From: Vibrio crassostreae 9ZC13
Lineage (GTDB): Bacteria; Pseudomonadota; Gammaproteobacteria; Enterobacterales; Vibrionaceae
Assembly (NCBI RefSeq): GCF_000272045.2
Contig: NZ_AJYZ02000041.1
Location: forward strand, 450,309-514,308
DNA length: 64,000 nt
Direction: 5' to 3'
The translations under genes were made by a program, and so were the position numbers. The notes under the pieces were generated by a model that did no database searches, had not been told where the DNA came from, and saw only the letters and a list, made by a program, of their open reading frames with translations. Shown here piece after piece: positions 1 to 7,705 of this stretch (position 1 is its first letter; each line of letters opens with the position of its first letter).

Positions 1-45
1 ATCTAAACCAACAGATTCGATGATGTTCATGTAGTCGTAAAGCAT
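1..45 (-). CDS. DUF2788 family small membrane protein, N-terminal fragment
   Basis: Only the first 15 codons are inside the window; the gene runs off the left edge. The visible start MLYDYMNIIESVGLD matches the conserved beginning of the short DUF2788 inner-membrane proteins that I recall lying just downstream of ybfF in vibrios. An AAGG ribosome-binding site precedes the ATG on the minus strand. It follows ybfF in the same direction, so the two are probably cotranscribed. The function of the family is unknown. The identification rests on 15 residues plus position. Confidence 0.6.
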   Translation of the reverse strand, partial: MLYDYMNIIESVGLD

Positions 46-153
46 GGGAACCTTATATACCAATTTTGCTTGGGCGCACTATATCACTGTTGTGAGATAA
101 AGTTAATCTGCAGTAATTACACAGCTCTCATTTATCTGCACGAAAAAGCGCAG

Positions 154-915
154 TTAAGCGATGAATTTTCTAATTGCTCTAAGTACTTCTGCTGGTTTTT
201 CAGCATGCAGCCAGTGACCTGTGTTGGCAATGACATGCGCTTTTGCGTTAGAAAATTGCTGCTGAACGGCTGCTTGATGTTCTGCGGTGAGGTAATCTGA
301 ATCCCCACCTTTAATGAGCAAGGTTTTGACCGAGGTTTTCTCGATCGGTTCCCAACCAATAATATGTGGGTAGTTGCTCAATAACGAAGCAACATTGAAG
401 CGCCATTCCATGATGCCTTGCTCTGTTTTGAACAAAGATTTGGTTAAAAACTGGCGAACGCCATCGATCTCGATATGTTTTGCGAGAACCTTGAGTGCAT
501 CTGAGCGTGAAGTCGGCTCTTCTTCTATCACGGCTTGCAGGCCTGCGAATACGTTGTCGTGGCGACTCTGAGTGTACGCGACCGGAGCCATATCCAAGAC
601 AATCAATTTATGCAGCGCAAGATGTTGTGTCAGTGCCATCGCTACTTTGCCACCCATCGAGTGACCAATCACAGTGACGTCTTCTGACTTAAGATCATGC
701 AGCAGTTGAGCCACGTCTTGTGCCATCGCTTGATAGTTATGAGTGTCACTATGGAAGGATTGACCGTGGTTGCGGAGATCGATACTAAGTACCTGATGAT
801 CGGCTTTTAGATCCCTAGCGAGCAAGCCAAGGTTGTCCAGATTACCGAATAATCCATGGATCAAAACAATGGTGTGACCCTCACCTTCAATTTTATAGTT
901 GAGCTGTACTGACAT
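154..915 (-). CDS. ybfF: Alpha/beta-hydrolase esterase YbfF
   Basis: Predicted cytoplasmic acyl-CoA or short-chain ester hydrolase of the alpha/beta-hydrolase fold. The sequence shows the oxyanion-hole HG pair near residue 20, the nucleophile elbow GHSMGG with Ser86, a GGDSDY segment that carries the acid residue, and the catalytic His in NTGHWLH near the C-terminus. The start at 915 (MSVQLNYK) is preferred because family members begin at this point; in-frame upstream starts at 930 and 990 would add a non-conserved leader. The gene is divergent from seqA, as ybfF is in Escherichia coli. Physiological substrate is not known. Confidence 0.9.
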   Translation of the reverse strand: MSVQLNYKIEGEGHTIVLIHGLFGNLDNLGLLARDLKADHQVLSIDLRNHGQSFHSDTHNYQAMAQDVAQLLHDLKSEDVTVIGHSMGGKVAMALTQHLALHKLIVLDMAPVAYTQSRHDNVFAGLQAVIEEEPTSRSDALKVLAKHIEIDGVRQFLTKSLFKTEQGIMEWRFNVASLLSNYPHIIGWEPIEKTSVKTLLIKGGDSDYLTAEHQAAVQQQFSNAKAHVIANTGHWLHAEKPAEVLRAIRKFIA

Positions 916-1008
916 TTTTATCTTATTCATGGTGGGTTTGACGTAGAGTATCCGCGCGGATCTCGCTATAATCCCCCAGAGTTTAAACATTGAGATTGTG
1001 AAAAGCGA

Positions 1009-1548
1009 ATGAAAACAATTGAGGTTGATGAGGACCTATACCGTTTTATTGCGGGTCAGACAGAACGTATTGGCGAAAGCGCTTCAGATATTCTGCGCCG
1101 CTTGTTACAGGTTGATAGCCAAGGCATGGCTCCGATCGAAGAGATCGTTGAGCCAAAAGGTATCGTTGTTAGCAAAGAGGTAGGCTTTACTCCAGAGAAG
1201 TTCGATGGCGTTAAAGAAATGCGCTCACTACTAATATCAGATGAGTTTGCATCACTAAAGAAAGCCATTGATCGTTTCATGCTTGTGTTATCAACACTGC
1301 ATAAAATCGACCCTTTAAGCTTTTCAGAAGCAACTCAAGTAAAAGGCCGTAAGCGCGTTTACTTTGCAGATAACGAAGCGACGTTGCTAGCAAACGGCAA
1401 CACGACTAAGCCTAAAGCTATTCCACAAAGTCCTTTTTGGGTTATTACTAATAACAATACAAGCCGAAAAAGACAGATGGTTGAGCAGCTTATGAGCCGC
1501 ATGAATTTCCAAGCAGAATTGATAGAAAAAGTAACAGGTTCAATTTAA
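1009..1548 (+). CDS. seqA: Replication initiation sequestration protein SeqA
   Basis: SeqA binds hemimethylated GATC sites behind the replication fork and sequesters oriC, which delays re-initiation. The 179-residue protein has the N-terminal oligomerisation domain (MKTIEVDEDLYRFIAG) and a C-terminal hemimethylated-DNA-binding domain (from about residue 115, including GRKRVYFADNE and the NNNTSRKRQMVEQLM segment). Length matches the family. It is followed by a strong terminator and then pgm, the same order as in E. coli. Its presence implies a Dam-methylating host. Confidence 0.97.
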   Translation: MKTIEVDEDLYRFIAGQTERIGESASDILRRLLQVDSQGMAPIEEIVEPKGIVVSKEVGFTPEKFDGVKEMRSLLISDEFASLKKAIDRFMLVLSTLHKIDPLSFSEATQVKGRKRVYFADNEATLLANGNTTKPKAIPQSPFWVITNNNTSRKRQMVEQLMSRMNFQAELIEKVTGSI

Positions 1549-1561
1549 CGAAATCTGATTT

Positions 1562-1607
1562 AAACCTCATAATATCCATGGATAAGAAGATATTATGAGG
1601 TTTTTTT
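1562..1607 (+). terminator. seqA rho-independent terminator
   Basis: A 15-bp stem (1562-1576 with 1589-1603) is followed by a T run. It separates seqA from pgm, so pgm probably has its own promoter or depends on readthrough. Confidence 0.9.
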
Positions 1608-1640
1608 GTTTTAAAATTTTATATATAAGGATGTCGAAAA

Positions 1641-3287
1641 ATGGCTATGCACCCTCGTGCTGGGCAGAAAGCTCAGCAGGAAGATCTTCATAATATCCCG
1701 GCTTTAGTTGCTAACTATTTCTTACAGCAACCGGATGCTACGAACCCAGATCATAAAGTACTTTTCGGTACTTCAGGTCACCGCGGTACAGCAGACAAAT
1801 CAACATTTAACGAAAACCACATTCTAGCAATTGCACAAGCGGTTGCTGAAGTTCGTGCCGAGCAAGGTACAACTGGCCCTCTTTTCTTAGGTAAAGATAC
1901 TCACGCTCTATCTGAGCCTGCGTTCTCTACGGTTATCGAAGTGCTTGTAGCGAACGGTGTTGAAGTTATTATTCAAGAAAACAACGGCTTTACTCCAACA
2001 CCTGGTATCTCGCACGCGATTCTTACGCACAACCTAGTGAATGACAAAAAAGCCGACGGCATTGTTATCACGCCTTCACATAACCCACCTCAAGACGGCG
2101 GTATTAAATACAACCCGACACACGGTGGCCCAGCTGAAGCTGAACTGACTCAAGCGATTGAAGACCGTGCGAACGTGATCATTGCTGAGCAAATGCAAGG
2201 TGTTAAGCGTACGCCTATCGCACAGGCTAAACAGTCTGAGCTAGTAAAAGAAGTTGACCTAGTCGCGCCATACGTCGCTGATTTGGTTAACGTCGTGGAT
2301 ATGGAAGCGATCCAGAAAGCAAACATCAAGATTGGTGTTGATCCACTGGGTGGCAGCGGTATTGATTACTGGCGTCAAATTGGTAAAGCGTACAATCTAG
2401 ATCTTACTCTGGTAAGTGAAGCGGTTGACCCTTCATTCCAATTCATGTCTCTAGATAAAGATGGCGTAGTTCGTATGGACTGTTCTTCTCCATACGCAAT
2501 GGCAGGCTTACTGGCGCTTAAAGACGAGTACGCTCTAGCATTTGGTAACGACCCAGATTACGATCGCCACGGTATCGTGACACCTAAAGGTTTGATGAAT
2601 CCAAACCACTTCTTAGCGGTTTGTATTGATTACCTATACCGTAACCGTGAAGGTTGGGGTAAAGACGTTGCTGTTGGTAAGACACTAGTATCAAGTGCAT
2701 TAATCGATCGCGTAGTTTCTGACTTAGGTCGCGAACTTTGTGAAGTGCCAGTTGGTTTCAAATGGTTCGTTGATGGCTTATACAACGGCCAGTTTGGTTT
2801 TGGTGGCGAAGAGAGCGCAGGTGCTTCTTTCCTACGTAAAGACGGTACGCCTTGGTCAACAGATAAAGACGGCCTGATTCTTTGCTTGCTTGCGGCTGAG
2901 ATCACAGCAGTGACAGGTAAGAACCCACAAGAATACTACGAAGAACTTGCCGCTAAACACGGTGAATCTAAGTACAACCGTATTCAAGCGGTAGCAAATG
3001 GTGCACAGAAAGACGTGCTGAAGAAACTATCTCCAGAGATGGTTTCTGCTGAGACGTTGGCTGGTGATGCAATTACTGCACGCTTAACACACGCTCCAGG
3101 TAACGGTGCTGCGATTGGTGGCTTGAAAGTGACAACTGAGAACGGCTGGTTTGCTGCGCGTCCATCAGGCACTGAAGACATCTACAAGATCTACTGTGAA
3201 AGCTTTAAGGGTGAAGAGCACCTGAAAGCAATCGAAGCAGAAGCTCAAGAGATTGTTAACCAAGTATTTGCAGCCGCTGGCCTATAA
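1641..3287 (+). CDS. pgm: Phosphoglucomutase (alpha-D-glucose phosphate-specific)
   Basis: Interconverts glucose 1-phosphate and glucose 6-phosphate, linking glycolysis with UDP-glucose and polysaccharide synthesis. The 548-residue protein carries the active-site phosphoserine motif TPSHNP (Ser146), the Mg-binding DPDYDRHG motif (Asp304, Asp306, Asp308), a sugar-binding GEESAG motif and the C-terminal phosphate-binding RPSGTED. Length matches the Pgm family. An AAGGATG ribosome-binding site lies upstream of the ATG. It follows seqA after a terminator and is convergent with the DUF1853 gene. Confidence 0.97.
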   Translation: MAMHPRAGQKAQQEDLHNIPALVANYFLQQPDATNPDHKVLFGTSGHRGTADKSTFNENHILAIAQAVAEVRAEQGTTGPLFLGKDTHALSEPAFSTVIEVLVANGVEVIIQENNGFTPTPGISHAILTHNLVNDKKADGIVITPSHNPPQDGGIKYNPTHGGPAEAELTQAIEDRANVIIAEQMQGVKRTPIAQAKQSELVKEVDLVAPYVADLVNVVDMEAIQKANIKIGVDPLGGSGIDYWRQIGKAYNLDLTLVSEAVDPSFQFMSLDKDGVVRMDCSSPYAMAGLLALKDEYALAFGNDPDYDRHGIVTPKGLMNPNHFLAVCIDYLYRNREGWGKDVAVGKTLVSSALIDRVVSDLGRELCEVPVGFKWFVDGLYNGQFGFGGEESAGASFLRKDGTPWSTDKDGLILCLLAAEITAVTGKNPQEYYEELAAKHGESKYNRIQAVANGAQKDVLKKLSPEMVSAETLAGDAITARLTHAPGNGAAIGGLKVTTENGWFAARPSGTEDIYKIYCESFKGEEHLKAIEAEAQEIVNQVFAAAGL

Positions 3288-3325
3288 TCGAATCTCGATT
3301 ACTAGAGTTGCTAAGTAAATAGAAG

Positions 3326-3357
3326 AAGGGTTGATGTGAAAGCATCAACCCTTTTTG
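3326..3357 (+). terminator. pgm rho-independent terminator with GAAA tetraloop
   Basis: The stem AAGGGTTGATG pairs with CATCAACCCTT around a GAAA loop closed by a U-G pair, followed by T5. The argS terminator at 27066-27093 has the same loop with a compensatory stem change. Confidence 0.9.
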
Positions 3358-3409
3358 TTTGTGTTAGTTACGTATAAGCGGGAAAAGGTAAATGAGTTAG
3401 CTCAGACGA

Positions 3410-4168
3410 CTAACCGTGTGGCCAACTTTGTGGCATCACAAACCAGAATTGACCAGACTTGGTTTGCCCATGAACGAAGCGATCACCAAATTCGGCGATG
3501 GGTTCACCGCTGAAATCATCCGTTCCAGCGGCCCATTGCTCTTTGCTTAGAGGATAGAGTGTTTCGGTGATCTGGTGAGCCTGATTTTGATAGCACCAAA
3601 ATCCGTTTACTTGGCTTGGGTTAATGTTGTATCCCAAACACTCCGTAGGTACGTTTTGTTCTAGAAATGGGTTGGTATAGAGGCGACCTTGCATCAAAAG
3701 GTGTTTTGAGTCGACATCGATATCTGGATACTGATCAATAAAAGCGCTTGAAGAGGACATACCAAGTTGATGGCAGAGCATCCTATCGAGCTTCTTGTCC
3801 AATTGGTCGTGAGAATTGGGACCAAACCATGTTTGTTCGTGGAGCAGATAAAACTTAATCGCCACTTCCCAATGTTCCAGCTTTTGGCTGCTCTCTTCTT
3901 TAAGAATAAAGTCGATTGCACCGAGAGTTCTGCCTTCCACATTGATCTGAATCTCGTCGTGCTTTATCGAGTAATTCGGTGAGGCAGCGATCACTTGCTC
4001 GCATAGATATTGGTAGAGGAAACCTAATCTAGGATTACCCTCATAAGTATGTGATGAGTCGATGGCATGGTTGCTAGAGAATGCACTGAGATCCGAAACC
4101 GGTGGCTTGATTTCTAGTAATGGCGGTGAGTCGATGACCCATTGGTAAAAACGTTGCAGTGCTGTCAT
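3410..4168 (-). CDS. DUF1853 family protein
   Basis: Conserved protein of unknown function, 252 residues, assigned to DUF1853 from its overall pattern, including LGFLYQYLCEQVI, an EVAIKFYLL segment followed by WFGPNSHDQLDKKLDRM, and FWCYQ near the C-terminus. The ELD/EVAIK-like arrangement in the middle resembles a PD-(D/E)XK nuclease-type fold, but that is inference and no activity is established. There is no signal peptide or membrane segment. It is convergent with pgm and divergent from ybgI. Confidence 0.8.
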   Translation of the reverse strand: MTALQRFYQWVIDSPPLLEIKPPVSDLSAFSSNHAIDSSHTYEGNPRLGFLYQYLCEQVIAASPNYSIKHDEIQINVEGRTLGAIDFILKEESSQKLEHWEVAIKFYLLHEQTWFGPNSHDQLDKKLDRMLCHQLGMSSSSAFIDQYPDIDVDSKHLLMQGRLYTNPFLEQNVPTECLGYNINPSQVNGFWCYQNQAHQITETLYPLSKEQWAAGTDDFSGEPIAEFGDRFVHGQTKSGQFWFVMPQSWPHG

Positions 4169-4258
4169 CTCTTCCTCATAAACTCATCGTGGGGCTTTCG
4201 ACATTCTACCCGTAAATTGATATAACGACGTTATTATAAAGGTAAGCTGGAAAGAAAA

Positions 4259-5017
4259 ATGATTAACTTACAATTAGAAAAGCTACTTAACGAAAAACTG
4301 CAGCCACAGCAGATTAAAGATTACTGTCCTAATGGTCTTCAAGTTGAAGGCGCGACAGAAGTGAAGCGAATCGTTACTGGTGTAACAGCTTCTCAAGCCT
4401 TGATTGATAAAGCGGTAGAACTGAACGCAGACGCTTTGTTAGTCCATCACGGCTTTTTCTGGAAAGGCGAGTCAGAAGCGATTCGTGGCATGAAGGGCAA
4501 GCGCATTCGTACCTTGATTAAAAATGACATCAATCTTTTAGGTTATCACTTGCCGCTTGATATCCACCCTGAGCTTGGTAATAACGCGAAACTGGCGGAG
4601 TTACTTGAGATAGAAGTCGAAGGCGGTTTGGAAGGGCACCCACAATCGGTTGCTATGTTTGGTAAATTAAAAACACCAATGACAGGTACTGAATTCGCAG
4701 CAAAAATCGATCAAGCTCTAAATCGTAAACCACTGCATATCGCTCCAGAAAACCAAGACAAAATGATAACGACCGTCGGTTGGTGTACTGGTGGTGGTCA
4801 AGACTACACTGAGCTAGCGGCTTCTCAAGGCATTGATGCTTTTATTTCTGGTGAAATTTCTGAGCGCACTACTTACTCAGCACGCGAGCAAGACATTCAT
4901 TATTTTGCTGCTGGCCACCACGCGACTGAGCGATACGGTGTAAAAGCGTTAGGTGAATGGTTAGCGGAAGAACATGGCTTGGATGTTGAGTTTATTGATA
5001 TCGATAACCCAGTTTAA
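4259..5017 (+). CDS. ybgI: Nif3-like dinuclear metal-centre protein YbgI
   Basis: Member of the conserved NIF3/YbgI family, which forms hexameric toroids with a di-metal site; proposed roles include GTP cyclohydrolase I type 2-like or cell-wall-related hydrolysis, none firmly proven. The 252-residue protein shows the metal-binding LLVHHGFFW motif near residue 64, a second ligand segment GYHLPLDIHPELGNNAKLA, and the C-terminal AGHHATERYG motif. A GGAAAG ribosome-binding site precedes the ATG. It is divergent from the DUF1853 gene and convergent with gltA. Confidence 0.93.
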   Translation: MINLQLEKLLNEKLQPQQIKDYCPNGLQVEGATEVKRIVTGVTASQALIDKAVELNADALLVHHGFFWKGESEAIRGMKGKRIRTLIKNDINLLGYHLPLDIHPELGNNAKLAELLEIEVEGGLEGHPQSVAMFGKLKTPMTGTEFAAKIDQALNRKPLHIAPENQDKMITTVGWCTGGGQDYTELAASQGIDAFISGEISERTTYSAREQDIHYFAAGHHATERYGVKALGEWLAEEHGLDVEFIDIDNPV

Positions 5018-5109
5018 GAGCAGATGCGAGATAAGGGGTACGAGTCGAGTGTATGCGTCGTTCTCTAGAATTGAGCAGGTAACCTGTATAGTTTATCTGC
5101 TCGCTTAAG

Positions 5110-5150
5110 GAGATCCCCAACTCATTCGTCCCTCGTTCTTGGGGATGACG
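5110..5150 (+). repeat. Dispersed palindromic repeat, copy 1
   Basis: The arms ATCCCCAA and TTGGGGAT (5113-5120 and 5139-5146) flank an 18-nt loop containing TTCGTCCCTCG; the outer ends are GAGAT and ATGACG. Four further copies lie at 26.8-27.0 and 29.9-30.0 kb with different but self-complementary arms. A degenerate partial copy may follow at about 5165-5200. Confidence 0.75.
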
Positions 5151-5211
5151 ATATTATTTTATTCGTTCACTTCGCATTCTTGAGGATGACGGGGTTGAGA
5201 GCGTACAAAAG

Positions 5212-5246
5212 AAAAGGGGTTGATGTTCTCACATCAACCCTTTTTA
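5212..5246. terminator. Bidirectional terminator between ybgI and gltA
   Basis: The stem GGGTTGATGT (5217-5226) pairs with ACATCAACCC (5231-5240). It is flanked by A4 on the left and T5 on the right, so it can end both ybgI and gltA transcripts. On the gltA strand the loop is a GAGA (GNRA) tetraloop. Confidence 0.85.
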
Positions 5247-5265
5247 ACATTATGATTTATAGCAA

Positions 5266-6555
5266 CTATTCACGTTCGTGAAGTGCTTTAAAGTCACGTT
5301 GTTCTTCACCAGTATATAGCTGACGAGGACGACCGATACGGTTCGTCGGATCGCTGTGCATTTCGTTCCAGTGAGCAATCCAACCGATGGTACGAGACAT
5401 CGCGAAGATTACTGTAAACATAGATACTGGAATACCGATTGCTTTCAGAATGATACCTGAGTAGAAATCTACGTTCGGGTATAGCTTCTTAGAAACAAAG
5501 TACTCATCAGAAAGAGCGATACGCTCAAGTTCCATCGCTACGTCTAGTAGTGGATCTTGGATGTTTAGCTCTTTAAGCACTTCGTGACACGCTTCGCGCA
5601 TTACTGTTGCACGTGGGTCGTAGTTCTTGTAAACACGGTGACCGAAGCCCATCAAACGGAATGGGTCATCTTTGTCTTTTGCTTTCGCAACGTATTCTTC
5701 AATGTTATCTACGCTACCGATCTCTTCAAGCATGCGCAGACAAGCTTCGTTTGCACCGCCGTGAGCTGGGCCCCAAAGTGATGCGATACCTGCTGCGATA
5801 CACGCAAACGGGTTAGCACCAGATGAACCAGCAAGACGCACTGTAGACGTAGAAGCGTTCTGTTCGTGGTCAGCATGTAGAGTGAAAATCTTATCCATTG
5901 CACGAGCAACGATAGGGTTCACTTCATACTCTTCACATGGGTTTGCAAACATCATGTGTAAGAAGTTTTCTGCGTAGCCTAGGTCGTTACGTGGGTAGAT
6001 AAACGGCTGACCGATTGAATATTTGTAACACATTGCAGCCAGTGTTGGCATTTTTGAAATCAGGCGGTATGCCGCAATTTCACGGTGTGTATCGTTGTTG
6101 ACATCAAGTGAGTCGTGGTAGAACGCCGCTAGAGCGCCTACAACACCACACATTACAGCCATAGGGTGAGCGTCACGACGGAAGCCGTGGAAGAAACTAG
6201 CGATTTGCTCGTGCACCATAGTGTGACGTGTCACGGTAGTCTTGAACTTTTCATACTCAGCTCGAGATGGGGCTTCACCGTAAAGAAGTATGTAACATAC
6301 TTCTAAGTAATCAGCGTTATTGGCAAGTTGGTCGATTGGATAACCACGATGTAAAAGAATGCCTTTTCCACCGTCAATAAAAGTGATTTGAGACTCACAG
6401 GATGCAGTGGCAAGAAAACCAGGGTCAAAAGTGAAAAAACCATTAGAACCTAGTGTACGAACATCGATCACTGGAGTACCAAGTACACCTTCTGTAATCG
6501 GCAGCTCGATTGGCGCTTGACCTTCAATGTGAAGGGTAGCTTTCTTATCCGCCAT
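5266..6555 (-). CDS. gltA: Citrate synthase
   Basis: Condenses acetyl-CoA and oxaloacetate to citrate, the entry step of the TCA cycle. The 429-residue length and N-terminal domain fit the hexameric, NADH-sensitive type II enzymes of Gram-negative bacteria. Visible family motifs are LHADHEQNAST, the GFGHRVYKNYDPRA signature with an active-site His, and a conserved Asp in NVDFYSG. An AAAGGAG ribosome-binding site precedes the ATG. The gene is divergent from sdhC, so both can be controlled from the shared 416-bp spacer, as in E. coli. Confidence 0.97.
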   Translation of the reverse strand: MADKKATLHIEGQAPIELPITEGVLGTPVIDVRTLGSNGFFTFDPGFLATASCESQITFIDGGKGILLHRGYPIDQLANNADYLEVCYILLYGEAPSRAEYEKFKTTVTRHTMVHEQIASFFHGFRRDAHPMAVMCGVVGALAAFYHDSLDVNNDTHREIAAYRLISKMPTLAAMCYKYSIGQPFIYPRNDLGYAENFLHMMFANPCEEYEVNPIVARAMDKIFTLHADHEQNASTSTVRLAGSSGANPFACIAAGIASLWGPAHGGANEACLRMLEEIGSVDNIEEYVAKAKDKDDPFRLMGFGHRVYKNYDPRATVMREACHEVLKELNIQDPLLDVAMELERIALSDEYFVSKKLYPNVDFYSGIILKAIGIPVSMFTVIFAMSRTIGWIAHWNEMHSDPTNRIGRPRQLYTGEEQRDFKALHERE

Positions 6556-6971
6556 AACAATCTCCTTTGTTTATTATTAATCCGTCCAGGATGTTTATGT
6601 GCCATTTTTTTACTGGTCTTACGTGGGAAAGTCAATTTTTCTACAGCTTTGTGTGCACTTGTTAGTGTTTTTTACATTAAATTCGTTAAAAATCTGGTCT
6701 GTGTAGCATTATTTGTTACATCAATTGTATTAGAATGTTGCCAGCCGTATAGTGGCGCTGAAAAGTTTGGTTAAAACCTTATAAATGCAAGGCTAAGAAG
6801 AAATGTGAGGTGTCTTTCTTAATCGAGCAGTTAACAATTATTTTACAATTATCTAAGGCTCAACTTCAGTTATTTGTTAAGTTAATGTTAAATTTTGAAG
6901 GTTTGCAATCAAATTTTGTCCATAACAATATCATAAGGTTATTTAATGACCATAATGCTCAATGGAGCTGA
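6556..6971. promoter_or_regulatory. gltA-sdhC divergent control region
   Basis: This 416-bp AT-rich spacer separates gltA and sdhC and contains no plausible gene. On the minus strand TTGACT (6630-6635) and TAAAAA (6607-6612) with 17-bp spacing form a candidate gltA promoter, giving a leader of about 45 nt. On the sdh side an ArcA-like direct repeat is listed separately. No convincing sdhC -35/-10 pair was found by eye. Confidence 0.6.
6876..6890 (+). promoter_or_regulatory. ArcA-P-like direct repeat upstream of sdhC
   Basis: GTTAAGTTAATGTTA matches 13 of 15 positions of the ArcA direct-repeat consensus GTTAATTAAATGTTA. It lies 81 bp upstream of the sdhC start. In E. coli ArcA-P represses sdhCDAB under low oxygen; the same control is inferred here. 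Confidence 0.6.
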
Positions 6972-7364
6972 GTGAGCAAGCCCGTGAAAGAAAGAAAGAC
7001 AAGACCTGTTAATTTAGATTTACAGACCATCCACTTTCCAATCACAGCAATAGCTTCCATCCTACACCGTGTGTCTGGGGTGATAACTTTTGTCGCGATT
7101 GGAATTTTGCTTTGGTTACTATCCATTTCCCTCTCATCCCCAGTAGGCTTTGCCGAAGCTAGCGACATTGTCGATGGTTTCTTCGTGAAGTTTATTCTGT
7201 GGGGCATTTTAACCGCTTTGGCTTACCACATTGCTGGTGGTATTCGTCACCTTCTTATGGACCTTGGTCACTTTGAAGAGCTGGAATCTGGCGCGAAGAG
7301 CGCTAAGGTTGCATTCGCAGCAACAGCGGTATTGTCTCTACTAGCGGGGATCTTAGTATGGTAA
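6972..7364 (+). CDS. sdhC: Succinate dehydrogenase cytochrome b556 subunit
   Basis: Membrane-anchor subunit of complex II that helps bind heme b and ubiquinone. The 130-residue protein has the family signature RPVNLDLQTIHFPITAIASILHR (split here as RPVNLDL and SILHRVSG), three hydrophobic helices, and the heme-ligand region GGIRHLLMDLGH. The start is GTG, with GGAG 4 nt upstream; a second in-frame GTG at 6984 is possible. It overlaps sdhD by 7 nt and heads the sdhCDAB-sucAB transcription unit. Confidence 0.95.
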   Translation: MSKPVKERKTRPVNLDLQTIHFPITAIASILHRVSGVITFVAIGILLWLLSISLSSPVGFAEASDIVDGFFVKFILWGILTALAYHIAGGIRHLLMDLGHFEELESGAKSAKVAFAATAVLSLLAGILVW

Positions 7365-7705
7365 ACAACGTTTCTACTTTTGGTCGTAATGGTGTCCACG
7401 ATTATCTATTGATTCGTGCTACTGCCATCATTATGACGCTTTACACTATCTACCTAGTTAGCTTTTGTGCTTTCTCTGGTGATATCTCTTACGCATCTTG
7501 GACGCAATTCTTTGGTGGAACCTTCACTAAAGTCTTCACCATGTTAGCGCTTACTTCTGTTTTGGTTCACGCGTGGATCGGCCTATGGCAAGTACTAACT
7601 GACTACATCAAATGCGCAAAACTGCGTGTTGGTCTTCAAGTCGGTGTTGTTGCAGTTCTTCTTGGATATTTCTTCTCTGGTCTGTTTATTTTGTGGGGTG
7701 CGTAA
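7358..7705 (+). CDS. sdhD: Succinate dehydrogenase hydrophobic anchor subunit
   Basis: Second membrane anchor of complex II, 115 residues with three predicted transmembrane helices. The segments GVHDYLLIRATA and HAWIGLWQVLTDY are typical of SdhD and include the quinone/heme-proximal region. The ATG overlaps the end of sdhC, and sdhA begins on the next base after the stop, which indicates tight translational coupling. Confidence 0.94.
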   Translation: MVNNVSTFGRNGVHDYLLIRATAIIMTLYTIYLVSFCAFSGDISYASWTQFFGGTFTKVFTMLALTSVLVHAWIGLWQVLTDYIKCAKLRVGLQVGVVAVLLGYFFSGLFILWGA

